64,000 nt of DNA, from positions 129,794,522 through 129,858,521 of the forward strand of contig NC_089490.1 of the NCBI RefSeq assembly GCF_036850765.1. Direction: 5' to 3'. Position 1 is the first letter of the stretch; each line of letters opens with the position of its first letter. Shown piece after piece: positions 45,088 to 57,612 of the stretch. The notes below the pieces were generated by a model. The model was given only the letters and a program-made list of their open reading frames with translations. It did not search any database and had not been told where the DNA came from. The DNA is from Saccopteryx bilineata (lineage: Eukaryota; Chordata; Mammalia; Chiroptera; Emballonuridae). The position numbers and the translations under genes were made by a program.

Positions 45088-48079
45088 GCTAGCTTCTCAC
45101 ACCCTTGTCCTGCCTTTGGGTCTTTGAGAGTGTCCTGGGCCACAAAAATTGCTCCCGGTGCCACTTTGTGTGTGTAGTAAAACCCTTGTCCCTCTCTCTA
45201 TCCCGGGAAGCCAGTGACATCTGGGGCTAGTGACATCTCCCAGGGGAACCTCCATGTTCATCTGGTGTTGAGCCCTCTCATCACCAGTGCATTGCTCATA
45301 GCCCTCTGCAGAGCCCAAGCCAGATGCCTCAGGAGCTCTGTTTGCAGGAGCTCAGTGGGTCAGGGGTGAGGCACCAGGGCCTGTGGAACTTTCTGGGGAT
45401 TCAGACTGAGCTCTTGACAGCCCCAGGGCCTCATTTCCAAAGAGCTGCTGTCCTTGTGGCCGCTGCTAAGGAGATAGGTCCATCAGCCTGTCTCAGGGGC
45501 TGTTTCTGGAAAATGATGCTCAATATTGCCTTATTAATGAGGGTACGTCATTCTTCAGGAGAGGAAGGGACGTGGGAAAGGTTAGAGGAGGACGCTCAGA
45601 GCACAAGGTGCTGCACAGAGGACTGAGGAACCTGGACACAGGGCCTCAAGTTTCCTGGTGTGGGCCACTGAAGGCTTCTTCAGAATGCTCCTTCCACCCC
45701 GGAGTTGAGCACCAGCTCAGGAAAGATGCTCCAGCCCCAGGTTGGGGAAGGAAGCTGTGCAGACCTCCCTCTCCCGAAGAATTGAGGATTCATTTTGGCT
45801 TGTTTTGGTGCTTCTTCACAAGAAGACATGGTGCAGCATGTCTGTGCCTAAAGATTTCATCTGTTGTAAGGACCACCCTCACATTGAATAAACTCATCAT
45901 TGTCTGTGATCCCACTGTCTTGACCAGGGTAGTAGGAGAGTCCACAGGTACCAGCCCACTCACAGCCAAGTTGGGAGCACAGTGGCTGCCTGTTCGTTTT
46001 ATGCAGCTGCCACAGAATTCTTTTTACATAATCTGATCAATAATTCTAGGTTCTATGGTGTTCAGTAGCCAATGACTTGATTATTTATTTACTTGTTTTC
46101 CCATTGTTAGACTTTTTGTTATTTTATATATATATGCCACTTTGTGTATGTTCAATAATTCCTTCAAATTATATCCATGGGAGATTTTTCTTCATCTAGC
46201 CAGGAGTCTTGCCACTTTACTGGTTGGGGAAGTTTTCCTATCTCTTCACAGTTGACTGCCCACTATTTCACTTCCTTTTGAGAATCAGAGGATACTGGTT
46301 GATTCCTTCCTGGAGCAAGATTTTGACTCAAGTTCAGGACTTCTGGATGGCCACTAGAACCAAAGTGATGAAACAGTCTCAAGAAGAGCTCAGGAGCACG
46401 CAACTGCCCTGTGAATAGCAGGATGGACACCTAGGCCGTGGATCGTGACCAAAGCTGGACACCAGTGTGAGGGAAGGAAAATATTCTCTTCACCCATCTG
46501 ATCCCTGTCTGGATCCCTCTAATAAAAGAAATGAGAAAAACAGGTTTGTTGTTAACATGTATGCTTCATGCACCTGGGAGCTACCCAGAAGAAATGTTAA
46601 ATCCAGCAGCAGCTTCTATAGCCTCTGAAGCAAAGAACAAGTTTGCCAGAAATGACAGGCCAAAGGAGTGTGATGGTAGATTGGTGATGGGGGTTATATA
46701 GATTCCCAGAGCCAACCTCATGCTGAGGCATCTCATGTCTCATGTGAGTGACTAAGTCCTTGGGGAGAGGGGCATCTTATTTTAGATAGGGGAGGGGAGG
46801 GGGGTGGCTTGTGGCTTCTCTACTATCTGCTTACCAACTGCCGACAGCCCAGGTGATCCTGTTGCTAGACTGGGATGTTTGAGATGGATTGTTCAGCTGT
46901 CCACCAGCTGACAGAAGAAATGAGCTTAGTTGGCCACCCACACACGCTGAATGCACCTTCTACACATTGTACCTGCTCAGCCAGTGGGCACCATAGACCA
47001 CAGTAAACAAAGGATCGTGCCCATGGAATTGATAAAAAACTCCATGAGTGACTTAAAAAACTACAAAACGTGTTGCCAACAAGCAGTCAGGTCACCTCAA
47101 AGAGCAGTGAGTGTCCTTGACGTTACAGAGGGCGTCTTTCACAATAGCAGTGGGTGTCTCCTACACCAGCAGTGTCTCCCTCCTGCACCAGCAGCAAGTG
47201 GCCCTTCAGTCCAGTGGATATCTCCTGCACTATGGGTGAGTTGCAGAGTCGTTTAGCAGCTCTGTTAGGGGCTGTCATGCAAGTTTGGATGGATGTAGAA
47301 GGAGCTAGGTGTCACATGATCAGGTGCCAGGGCTCGCTCTGTAGCCTACTTCATTCTTTAAATGCCCTGAAGCTTTGCCCCCAGGTGGTAGCACAGCCTG
47401 AGGAAAGCAGTTTAAGAGGTGAATATGGGTGTGACCAGCGCTGTGAAGGAAATGTGGGGATGGCATGGGGGGACCCCCACACGTGTGGGGTGCTCTAATC
47501 CTAGTGGTGTGCTGTGTGCGTTGAAAGGAAAATTAAGAGATAAGGACAGCCCTGCTGGGCCTGGGTTCGTGTTTGTCCTTGATGTCAATTTTTCTTCCCC
47601 TCATTCTGTTCCTTCCAGGGCATGTAACATATTCACAGGATTGTGTTGAGAGGCAGAGGGTCTGTTGGTTTTGTCCCCATTCCACACCTCTTGGCTAATC
47701 TAACAAGTCTGGGCAGTAACACCCATTCCACACTTGGCTGACAGAACAGAGCTGGATTTTAAATAACTACTGCCTGCTTCTCAAGCCACCCCCACCCCAC
47801 CCCCACTCCCCTTCATTTGTGGAAGATGCACAACTCTGCCATCTCAGTGAACTCAGGTGAGCAGCGCCCACTCCAGGTGCAAGTGGAAATCAGCCCTGTC
47901 CCGGCCCCAGACAGGACCTGCGTGGAGCCTGGAGCCAGACCTGCTGGAGGGGCCTCCAGAGCCACGAGGTCTTCGTGGTGGACCTCTCCATCCATCCGCA
48001 CTGTGTGAGACTGCCAGTGCCCCGCCAGTGCAGCTGAAAGCCACACGGCCTTCCATCACCTGGCAGCATCCCCCTACCC
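45088..48079. other. TRIM11 3' UTR and unassigned downstream sequence
   Basis: The TRIM11 3' UTR probably runs to the AATAAA at 45,887-45,892 (an earlier AGTAAA is near 45,176). From there to 48,079 I recognise no exon or repeat boundary. In human the 3' end of OBSCN lies beyond TRIM11 in convergent orientation, but I could not identify OBSCN coding sequence here. Confidence 0.5.
45887..45892 (+). terminator. Candidate TRIM11 polyadenylation signal
   Basis: AATAAA about 800 bp after the stop codon, in unique sequence. An AGTAAA closer to the stop is an alternative. Confidence 0.45.
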
Positions 48080-48447
48080 CAGTGGTTCTCAAAGTGTGTG
48101 CCAGGGCGCACTGGTGTGCCCTAGAAGATTTCCAGGTGCACCCAATGGTATTCCAGAGAAATGTGTGCCTGTTGGGGACCAAAAAACCAACAAGGTTTTT
48201 GGAGTTTAGATTTTTGGGGGACAGAGGTGTGGGGAATTGGCTGTAAGCTGACAGTCTGCCCAACCCCCCACATCACTTGCCTGATTAGGTTGGAAAATGC
48301 TATTAAGCTGTGGGGCTGGATTGTTTATACTACCCCCCATGTTCCCCAGAAAGACTGGAGGCAAGTTTCTTCTATCCCTTGTTTGGTGTAAAGTTAAGAT
48401 GATATGTATGGTGGGGGTTTTGGATTGATGATTAAACATAAGGAATT

Positions 48448-48606
48448 GCTCTCGAAGCCTTTTGGATTTCTATAAAAGAATATGTGGCAATATCTAAAAA
48501 AGCCTTGAACATTTTACTACAATTTTCAACATCCTATTTATGTGAATTAGGATTTTTTATCCTTAACACAATTAAAAGTAAAAAGAGGAATTCTTCAATG
48601 TATTGA
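48448..48606 (+). pseudogene. hAT transposase C-terminal (dimerisation) domain fragment
   Basis: Plus-strand frame of about 51 codons before two stops. The ALNILLQFSTSYLCELGF segment matches the conserved hAT C-terminal motif of Buster-type transposases and their domesticated ZBED relatives. This shows family H3 descends from an autonomous hAT. No upstream RNase H-fold catalytic part was found. Confidence 0.8.
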
Positions 48607-48799
48607 TGAGGAAGTGAGAGTTTGCCTTTCAAATATATGCCCAAACCTTGAAGAAATCGCTAGGACATATCAGGCTCATGTTTCTCATAAACACAAGAAT
48701 GAAAAAACTTAACACATTCACACCCGGACCTGCTGAATTTACTAAATCTTACTAAAAATGTATCTATATGTATAAAAAGATAACTTTTTGTCTTTTTTT

Positions 48800-49172
48800 T
48801 TTTTTTTTTTGGTATTTTTCTGAAGCTGGAAACGGGGAGGCAGCCAGACAGACTCTCGCATGTGCCCAACCAGGATCCACCCGGCACGCCCACCAGGGGG
48901 CGATGCTCTGCCCATCCGGAGCGTCGCTCTGTCGTGACCAGAGCCACTCCAGCGCCTGGGGTAGAGGCCAAGGAGCCATCCCCAGCGCCCGGGCCATCTT
49001 TTGCTCCAATGGAGCCTCGGCTGCGGGAGGGGAAGAGAGAGACAGAGAGGAAGGAGAGGGGGAGGGGTGGAGAAGCAGATGGGCGCCTCTCCTGTGTGCC
49101 CTGGCCGGGAATTGAACCCGGGACTTCCGCATGCCAGGCCGACGCTCCACCACTGAGCCAACCGGCCAGGGC
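48800..49172 (-). repeat. SINE family A
   Basis: Minus strand inside the H3 hAT element. Flanked by TTGTCTTTTTTTT / CTGTCTTTTTTTT. Confidence 0.92.
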
Positions 49173-49572
49173 CTGTCTTTTTTTTTAACCCCTCTTTTTT
49201 TACGAATTCGAAAAAGCATAACAAAAAATGTAACAAAATTTTTTTAATGTCAGAATAAATTTAATTTTGTGGTATTTATTTATTTATTAAATGTTACAGG
49301 TTTTATTGTCACACTGCAATAACATTACTGTGGTAGAAGCATAACCTGTCTCACTGTAGCCACATTAATATCTGGACACGATAGACAAGAATGGTGCCCA
49401 TTTTTCATCTAGAATGAGGTGTCGTATTTATTTCGTTTACCACAAAAGCATGCTTGGACTTTATATATTTTTTCTTTAATATTTTACTTAATTATTATAA
49501 CATTTCTCAGAAATTTGTATATAGTGCACCTACAATTATTTGTAGGATTTTATTTTATTTTATTTTATTTTT

Positions 49573-49637
49573 TTTTATGTGCCTTGACCGCGGGCCTTCA
49601 GCAGACCAAGTAACCCCTTGCTTGAGCCAGCGATGTT
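49573..49637 (-). repeat. SINE family B fragment
   Basis: About 65 bp matching the central part of family B, joined to the L1 ORF2 end. Truncated on both sides. Confidence 0.75.
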
Positions 49638-49910
49638 GGACTCAGCGATGTTTGCACAGTGGCTGCACCAGTCTGCATTCCCACCAACAGTACAGGAGGG
49701 TTCCCTTTTCTCCATATCCTCACCAGCACTGGTTATGTGTTGTTTTGTAAATGAGCGCCATTCTTTCGGGTTTGAGGTGGTATCTCATTGTGGTTTTAAT
49801 TTGCATTTCTCTAATCATTAGTGATGTTGAACATTTTTTTATATGCCCATTCACCATCTATATGTCCTCTTTGAAGAAGTGTCTATTCAGTTCTTTTGCC
49901 CAATTTTTTA

Positions 49911-50084
49911 AAAAAGATTTTATTTATTTATTTTAGAGAGGAGAGAGGGAGAGAGAGAGAGAAGGGAGGAGCAGGAAGCTTCAACTCCCATATGTGCCTT
50001 GACTGGGCAAGCCCAGAGTTTTGAACCGGGGACCTCAGCATTCCAGGTCCACACTTTATCCACTGCGCCACCACAGGTCAGGCC
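49911..50084 (-). repeat. SINE family C in L1
   Basis: Perfect 17-bp duplication TTTTGCCCAATTTTTTA at 49,894-49,910 and 50,085-50,101. Confidence 0.95.
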
Positions 50085-50649
50085 TTTTTGCCCAATTTTT
50101 TATTGGATTGTTTACTTTCCTGGTGTTGAGTTTTATAAGTTCTTTATAGATTTTGGTTATTAACCCCTTATCAGACATATTGGCAAATACGTTCTCCCAT
50201 TGTGTGGTTTGTCTTTTTATTTTGTTCATGTTGTCTTTTGCTGTACAAAAGCTTTTTAATTTGATGTAGTCCCATTTGTTCATCCTGTCCTTTATTTCAA
50301 TTGCCTGTGAAGTTAAACCAGCAAATATATTGATGCAAGATGTCAGAGAGCTTACTGTCTATGTTTTCTTTCAAGATGATCATAGTTTCATGACTTACAT
50401 TCAAGTCTTTTATCCATTTTGAGTTTATTTTTGTGAGTGGTATAAGATGGTGGTCTGGTTTCATTTTTTTTTTTTTTTTTGGCATGTATTTGTCCAATTT
50501 TCCCAGCACCATTTTTTAAAGAGGTTGTCTTTACTCCATTGTATGCTCTTACTTCCTTTGTCAAATATCAATTGACCATAAAGGTGTGAGTTTATTTCTG
50601 GGTTCTCTATTCTGTTCCATTGATCTGTATGCCTATTCTTATGCCAGTA

Positions 50650-51131
50650 TGTTGTTGTGAGTCAGGGGCTCAGAGAGAGAGATCAGCAGATGAAATCATT
50701 AAGGACTAGCAAAGGACCACTGCTCACTCAGGCAAATGGCCCCGAGTTCGTGCTGTGCCCTATTTTTATTCACAAGACTTCAAAAAGCTTGTTTACTGAG
50801 AAATTGGCATAACATCGAGTAACTTTAACTTAAAGATACATGGAGTACACCTGCATGATAGCTTAATAACAACATAATATCAAAAGGCATTAATTGCTAT
50901 TGCTTATATGGTTTCCACAACATTCCTCTCCTTATCTCAAGGGATAACCTTGGAAGGAACAGAAATCTTATGAGAATGTTTTACTAAGAAAAAGCCCAGC
51001 AACTGCCTTCAGTCACATAGACCTGTTTCAGTGACCCGCCTTCAAGTCACAAAACAATTCTCTTGGCAAAACATTCTTTTCTTGTTGGCTGTGTTCCCAT
51101 CCAAGGCCATGCAGTGGGTTATTCCACTACA
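50650..51131 (-). mobile_element. Solo LTR (class II type) inserted in L1 ORF2
   Basis: 482 bp bounded by TGTTGTTGTGAG and CCACTACA, with perfect 6-bp duplication CCAGTA at 50,644-50,649 and 51,132-51,137. On the minus strand an AATAAA lies near 50,765, about 115 bp before the LTR end. The 6-bp TSD and size suggest class II. Not obviously related to the 3,234/13,157 LTR pair. Confidence 0.88.
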
Positions 51132-52390
51132 CCAGTACCAAGCTGTTTTGAGTACAATGGCCTTGTTGTATAACTTGATATCAGGAAGTGTGATACCCCC
51201 ACTTTATTTTTCTGTTTCAAGATTGCTGAGGCTATTCATGTTCTTATTTGGTTCCATATAAATTTTTGGAATATTTGTTCTGTATATTTGAAAATACATT
51301 GGTATCTTAATAGGAATTGCACTGGATTTATAGATTGCTTGGGTAGTATAGACATTTTGATGATGTTTATTGTTCCTATCCATAAACACAGTATATGCTT
51401 CCACTTGTTTGTATCTTCCTTGATTTCTTTTATTAATGTTTTATACTTTTCCAAGTATAGGTCTTTATCCTCCTTGGTTAAATTTACTCCTAGGTACTTT
51501 ATTTTGTTGTTGTTGCAATAGTGAAGGGGGTTGTTTTCTTAATTTTTCTTTCAGACAGTTCATTGTTGGTGTATATAAATGCCACTGATTTCTGAATATT
51601 GATTTTATAACCTGACACCTTGCTGAATTCATTTATCAGTTCTAGTAGTTTTTTGACTGAGATTTTAGGATTTTCTATGTATAGTATCAAGTCATCAGCA
51701 AATAATGAAAGTTTTACTTATTCTTTTCCAATTTCAATGCCTCTTATTTCTTCTTCTTATCTGATTGCTGTGGCTAGTACTTCCAGAACTATGTTGAATA
51801 AAAGCAGTGAAAGGGGCACCCCTGCCTTGTTCCTGTTCTTAAGAGGATTGCTTTTAGTTTTTGCCCATTGAGTATGATGTTGGCTGTGGGTTTGTCATAG
51901 ATGGCCTTTGTTGTGCTGGGGTATGCTCCCTATATTCCCACTTTGCTGAGAGTTTTGATCCTAAATGAGTGCTGGATTATATCAAATGCTTTTTCTGCAT
52001 CTATTGATGTTATCATGTTTGTTTATGTGATGAATCACATTGATTAATTTGCAAATATTGTACCAGCCTTGCCTCCATAGAATAAATACCACTTGATCAT
52101 GATGTATGATTTTTTTCATGTATTGCTGGATCCGATTTGCTAATAAATGTTGAGAATTTTAGCATCTAAGTTAATCAGGGATATTGGCCTATAGTTTTCT
52201 TTGTTTGTAGTATCTTTACCTGGTTTTGGAATGAGGAATATATTCGCTTCATAACAGGAATTTGGAAGTATTCCCTCCTCTTGAATTTTTTGAAATAGCT
52301 TGAGAAGGATAGGAGTGAGTTCTTCTTTGAATATTTGGTATAATTCACCTGTGAAGTCACCAGGCCCAGGACTTTTGTTTGTTGAGAAGG

Positions 52391-52430
52391 TTTTTTTTTT
52401 AAAGATTTTATTTACTCATTTTAGAGAGAG

Positions 52431-52469
<39 letters not shown>

Positions 52470-52572
52470 GAGGGAGGAGCAGAAAGCATCAACTCCCATA
52501 AGTGTCTTGACCAGGGAAGTTCTCTTGACAAAAGGGTTTTGAACCGGCGACCTTAGTCTTCCAGGTCAATGC
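52391..52572 (-). repeat. SINE family C, head-truncated, in L1
   Basis: Minus strand with T/GA-rich left part and body. The tRNA-like head is cut short at the right; target duplication unclear. Confidence 0.8.
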
Positions 52573-52651
52573 AGAGTTTTTTGATCTGTTTCAATCTCTT
52601 TGGTGTAATTGGTCTGTGTAGGTTTTCTGATTCTTCCATATTGATTTTAAA

Positions 52652-52797
52652 AAATTTTTTTAATCTTATTTTTATTAATTTTAATGCAGTGATATTGATA
52701 AATCAGGGTACATATATTCTGAGAAAACATCTCCAGATTATTTTGACCTTTGATTATGCTGCATACCCCTCACTCAAAGTCAAATCATCCTCTGTTA
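52652..52797 (-). mobile_element. Short L1 3'-end insertion within L1
   Basis: About 145 bp with an A/T-rich tail at the left, flanked by CCATATTGATTTT on both sides. Interpreted as a heavily 5'-truncated L1 3' UTR. Confidence 0.65.
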
Positions 52798-55700
52798 CCC
52801 CATATTGATTTTTGAATGATTATGTTTTTTAAGGAATTGATCCATTTCATTGAGGTTGTCTCATTTTGGGGCGTATAGTTCTTCATAGTATTTTCTTACA
52901 ATCCTTTGAATTTCTGTTGTGTCAGTTGTTACTTCTCATCTCTTATTTATAATTTTATTTATTTGAGCCCTCTCTTTTTCTTTGTGAGTCTGGTTAAAGG
53001 TTCACCAATTTTGTTTACCTTTTCAAAGAACCAGCTCTTGGTTTCATCGATCTTCCGTATTGTTTTTTTTTTTTTTTGCCTCTGTGTCATTTATTTTCAC
53101 TCTGATCTTTTATTATTTCCTTCCTTCTACTACCTCTGGGCCTCACTTGCTATTATTTTTCTAGTTCTTTTAGATGCAGGGTTATTTGTTTGAACTTTTT
53201 TTTGCTTCTTAAGGCATGCCTGTAGAGTCAGGCCTCACAGTTGCTTTGTGCACTCCTGCCAGAGCAAATATTTATGGCATTATGCTTACCAGATTCATCC
53301 ATGCTGTTGCAAAAGCAGAGTGTGATTCCTACAATCTGGAAATGAGGATAAATGGAAAATAAAATTAAGAAAGTAGTGTGTGGGGGAGGTGGCAAGATGG
53401 AGATGGAGTAGGCAGACATACCAACTTCCACCTCCCAGAACCAAAGTGGATTAAACTTAGTTTTAAAAACCATCATCTGGAAAAACCAACTATGGACTAA
53501 ACTAAGAGAACTCTTTAACCAAGGAACACTGAAGAAGCCACACTGAGACTTGTACGAAAAGCAGAAATGCAGAGAGGGCTTCCCAGCTCCGGGAGTGAGT
53601 GGCAGCCGGAGAGACTCCCCTGGTGGGAAGTGAGTTTAGTGGAGAGGGGAAGGTCCTGGGTCCCAGGAACAAAGCCCCAGCCTGCAGCCCCAGAGCCTAA
53701 AAGAGTGTATGAACAGTATTTAGCTGCAAAAAAAGCCAGGATACTGTTTGTGAGAAAGAGATAGATTACCCAGACCCAGGATTCTTCTTTAAGAAACTGC
53801 GCAGAAAACCTCTCACAACCACTCACCCTGGGCTCCGGGGGATGGGAGAGATGAGAGGACCAGAGTAGCAAGAAGAGAGTGTAAGCTAGGAGGCACAGAG
53901 AGAAACAGAGGGAAAGCCACCCTAACTCCTGGGCTGAGTCACCCTCCAAATCTGAAGTGAATATTTCCACTGGAACCAGCAATACCAGCAAAAGGAAGCA
54001 GGACACCAAACAGCTCTCTCATGGCACTCAGAGCAGTTGCTTAGAAGGAGGGAGCCTTCAGGAATACAGTGCTTAGTTCTGATCTGCAGCGCTCCTACCC
54101 ACACTGCTGAGGGCTTGCTGGAGGGTGGGTGACCACAGAATGTGGAAGCACGGTCCCATCGGTGGGGACGGAAACTGGGTTGGCCACAACTGAGGCCTGG
54201 CTTGAGCTCGTTCTCGCCCAGTGGGAAGGAAGGGGCCCACAAAAGCAGTCCGGCCCATCTGCAGGGCCGGACGAGCAACAGCAGTCTCGCCTGCAGTCCC
54301 ACCTGCAGGGGAGAGGTGAAAGCCTGGGAATGGCAGAGACCCATGGCTGAGCATGAGCACGCAGCCCCACTTGGCTCACAGAGCTGGGGCTTGCGGCCTG
54401 ATGTGCAAGCACAGCTCCACCTGTGGGGGTGGGAGGACAGCCCAGGAACAAGCGGAGACTCGCTGCTGAGCATAGCTGCACAGCCCTGCCCACGATGCCA
54501 AGGCTTGCAGCCCCGTGCGTGATGCACAGCCCCACCCATGGGGGACAGGGTGAAGGCCAAGGCCAGCCAGGGCTTGTAGACCCATGCATGTGAACACAGC
54601 CCCTCCCATGGAGGAGTGGTGGAAACCACAGCAAGAGCTGCAGCGGGCTAGCGCTGGTAACACGCATACCTGAATGTCTGAGGCAGCAGCAGAGGGTATG
54701 GCAGGCCTGCAGACAGACCACACATAGGGAACACAAAGGACACACCCATTGGACTACAGTGGCCACACTGTTCTTCTACACAGAAAAATGTGAAGGCAGA
54801 CAAATGCAACCCAATTGAATCAAGAGAAATCCCCAGAAATGGACTGGAACGAGTCAGATATAACCAAATTACCAGATACAGAGTTTAAAATAATGATTTT
54901 TAGGAAGCTCAAAGATCTTAGAACAACAATAGATGGATATAACAAACACCTAAATAGATAGCAAGTATAAAAAAGGACATTGAAATAATAAAAAAGAATC
55001 AGTCTGAAATGACAAATACAATATCAGAAATGAAGACCACAATGAAATGCATTAAAGGCAGGATGGATGAAGCTGAGGTTTGAATCAACAAGTTAGGGGA
55101 CAAGATAAACAAAGGCATGGAAGCAGAGCAGCAAAAAGAAAACAGACTCAAAAAGTTGGAGGAAACTCTAAAAAGCTCTGTGACAACATGAAGAGAAAAA
55201 ACATCTGCATCATAGAGGTTCCTGAAGAAGAGAAAGAACAAGGGATACAGACTTAGTTCAATCAAATTATATTTGAAAACTTCCCTAAAAAGATGCAGGA
55301 AAAGGTCACACAAGTTCAAGAAGCACAGAGAATTCCATTAAAGAGAAATCCAAAGAAATCTACACCAAGACACATCATAATTAAAATACCAAAGCTAAGA
55401 GATAAAGAAAAAATATTAAAAGCTGCTAGAGCAAAAACGGCTATACAAAGGAGCCCCCATAAGGATGACATCTGACTTCTCAACAGAAACACTTGAGGCC
55501 AGAAGGGAATGGCAAGAAATATTCAAAGTAATGCAGAACAAGAGCTTACAACCAAGACTACTTTATCCAGCAAGGCTATCGTTTAAAATTGAAGGAGAAA
55601 TAAAAAGCTTCCCAGACAAAAAAAAAACTCAAGGAATTCATTACAACCAAACCAATGCTTCAAGAAATGTTAGACGCCTGTTGTAAACAGATCAAAGGGG

Positions 55701-56771
55701 GGAAAGAATATAGCAAAAGAGGAATACAGCTTTAAAGAATAAAATGGCAGTAAACAACTACATATCAATAGTAACCTTAAATGTAAATGGATTAAATGAT
55801 CTGATCAAAATACAGCGTAGCTGCATGAATAAGAAAACAGGACCATACATATGCTGTCTACAAGAGACACACCTTAAAACAAAAGATGCACATAGACTGA
55901 AGGTAAAAGGATGGAAAAAAATATTTCATGCAAATGGAAATGAAAAAAATCTGGGGTAGCAATACTTATATCAGACAAAATGGACTTTAAAACAAAGGCT
56001 ATAGTAAGAGATAAGGTCACTACATAATGTTGGAGCAATCCAACAGGAAGATATAACCATTATAAATATTTATGAACATAATATAGGAGCACATAAATAT
56101 ATAAAGCAGACTTTGATGGATATAAAGGGCGAGATCAACAGCAATCCTATAATAGTAGGGGATTTCAATACCCCATTAACACTAGATAGATCCTCAAGAA
56201 AAAAAAATTAACAAAGAAACAGCAGACTTAAAGGACACACTAGATCAACTCGATTTAATAGATATCTTCAGAACCTTTCACCCTAAAGCAGCAGAATATA
56301 CATTCTTTTCAAGTGCTCATGGTACACTCTGTAGAATAGACCACATGTTAGGGCACAAAAGCAGTCTCAACAAATTTAAGAAGATTGAAATCATATCAAG
56401 CATTTTCTCTGATCACAATGGCATGAAACTAGAAATCAACCACAATGGAAAATCTGAAAAACACTCAAACACTTGGAAAATAAATAGCATGTTATTAAAT
56501 AATGAATGGATTAACATCAAAAAAGAAATAAAAAAATCCTATAAACAAATGATACGGAGCATACAACAACTCAAAACTTATGGGACACAGCAAAAGCAGT
56601 CCTGAGAGGGAAGTTCATAGCATAACAGGCATACCTTAAGAAGCTAGAAAAAGCTCAAATAAACAACTTAACTCTGTATCTAAAGGAACTAGAAAAATAA
56701 CAGCAAGTAAAGCCCAGAGATAGTAGAGGAAGGAAATAATAAAGATCAGAGCAGAAATAAATGACATGGAG

Positions 56772-56958
56772 CAGGGGTCTCAAACTCGCGGCCCGCGGGC
56801 CACATGCGGCCCGCCGAACAATTTTGTGCATCCCGCAGACTAATCCACGAAGTTCAAAATATTTTGGATAAAATTAAGCCCGTGGATTAGTCTGTGGGCC
56901 GCACAAAATTGTTCGGCGGGCCGCATGTGGCCCGCAGGCCGCGAGTTTGAGACCCCTG
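56772..56958. mobile_element. Palindromic hAT MITE family H6 in L1 ORF2
   Basis: 187 bp with ends CAGGGGTCTCAAACTCGCGG and its complement. The two halves are inverted repeats for about 80 bp each at over 90% identity by eye. Flanks ACATGGAG (56,764-56,771) and ACATAGAG (56,959-56,966) form an 8-bp duplication with one mismatch. Confidence 0.94.
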
Positions 56959-57237
56959 ACATAGAGGCTGAAGAAACAATACAGAAGATCAATGAAACCA
57001 GGAACTGATTCTTTGAAAAGGTAAACAAGATCAATGAACCTTTAACCAGACTCACCAAGAAAAAAAGAGAGGACTCAAATAAATAGAATTAGAAATGAGA
57101 GTGAAGAAATAACAACTGACACAACAGAAAAACAAAGGATTGCATGAAAATACTATGAGGAACTGTATGCCAAAAATTAGGCAACCTAGATAAAATGTAC
57201 AAATTCCTTGAAACATAATCTTTTAAAAATCAATCTG

Positions 57238-57612
57238 TGCCCTGGCCGGTTGGCTCAGCGGTAGAGCGTCGGCCTAGCGTGCGGAGGACCCGGGTTCGAT
57301 TCCCGGCCAGGGCACACAGGAGAAGCGCCCATTTGCTTCTCCACCCCTCCGCCGCGCTTTCCTCTCTGTCTCTCTCTTCCCCTCCTGCAGCCAAGGCTCC
57401 ATTGGAGCAAGGATGGCCTGGGCGCTGGGGATGGCTCTGTGGCCTCTGCCTCAGGCGCTAGAGTGGCTCTGGTCGCAATATGGCGGCGCCCAGGATGCCC
57501 TGGTGGGCAGAGCGTCGCCCCTGGTGGGCGTGCCGGGTGGATCCCGGTCGGGCGCATGCGGGAGTCTGTCTGACTGTCTCTCCCCGTTTCTAGCTTCAGA
57601 AAAATGAAAAAA
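57238..57612 (+). repeat. SINE family A in L1 ORF2
   Basis: Plus strand, flanked by AAAAATCAATCTG on both sides. Confidence 0.94.

Larger units (their letters stand above)
48080..49552 (+). mobile_element. hAT element family H3, copy b, with transposase remnant
   Basis: Starts CAGTGGTTCTCAAAGTG like 16,334 and stays collinear with that copy to about 49,552, where a SINE/L1 boundary truncates its right end. It is split by a family A SINE. Confidence 0.85.
49638..53224 (-). mobile_element. LINE-1, ORF2 C-terminal half (left part of split L1)
   Basis: The reverse complement encodes fragments of L1 ORF2 from the end of the endonuclease/linker through reverse transcriptase to the C-terminus, with stops. 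It continues at 60,330 on the other side of an inserted plus-strand L1. Internal insertions are a SINE C at 49,911, an LTR at 50,650, a SINE C near 52,391 and an L1 3' end at 52,652. Confidence 0.9.

Noticed and set aside
47817..48046. Possible OBSCN-like or other exon in GC-rich sequence
   Set aside because: Open frames exist on both strands but I could not recognise Ig, FN3 or kinase motifs; insufficient support.
53922..54766. Frames of 115-235 codons on the minus strand
   Set aside because: They are antisense to the GC-rich 5' UTR of the plus-strand L1.
57239..57312. tRNA-like heads with A- and B-box sequences resembling tRNA genes
   Set aside because: They are SINE promoters: fused to a SINE body and A-tail, flanked by target duplications, and repeated across the window.
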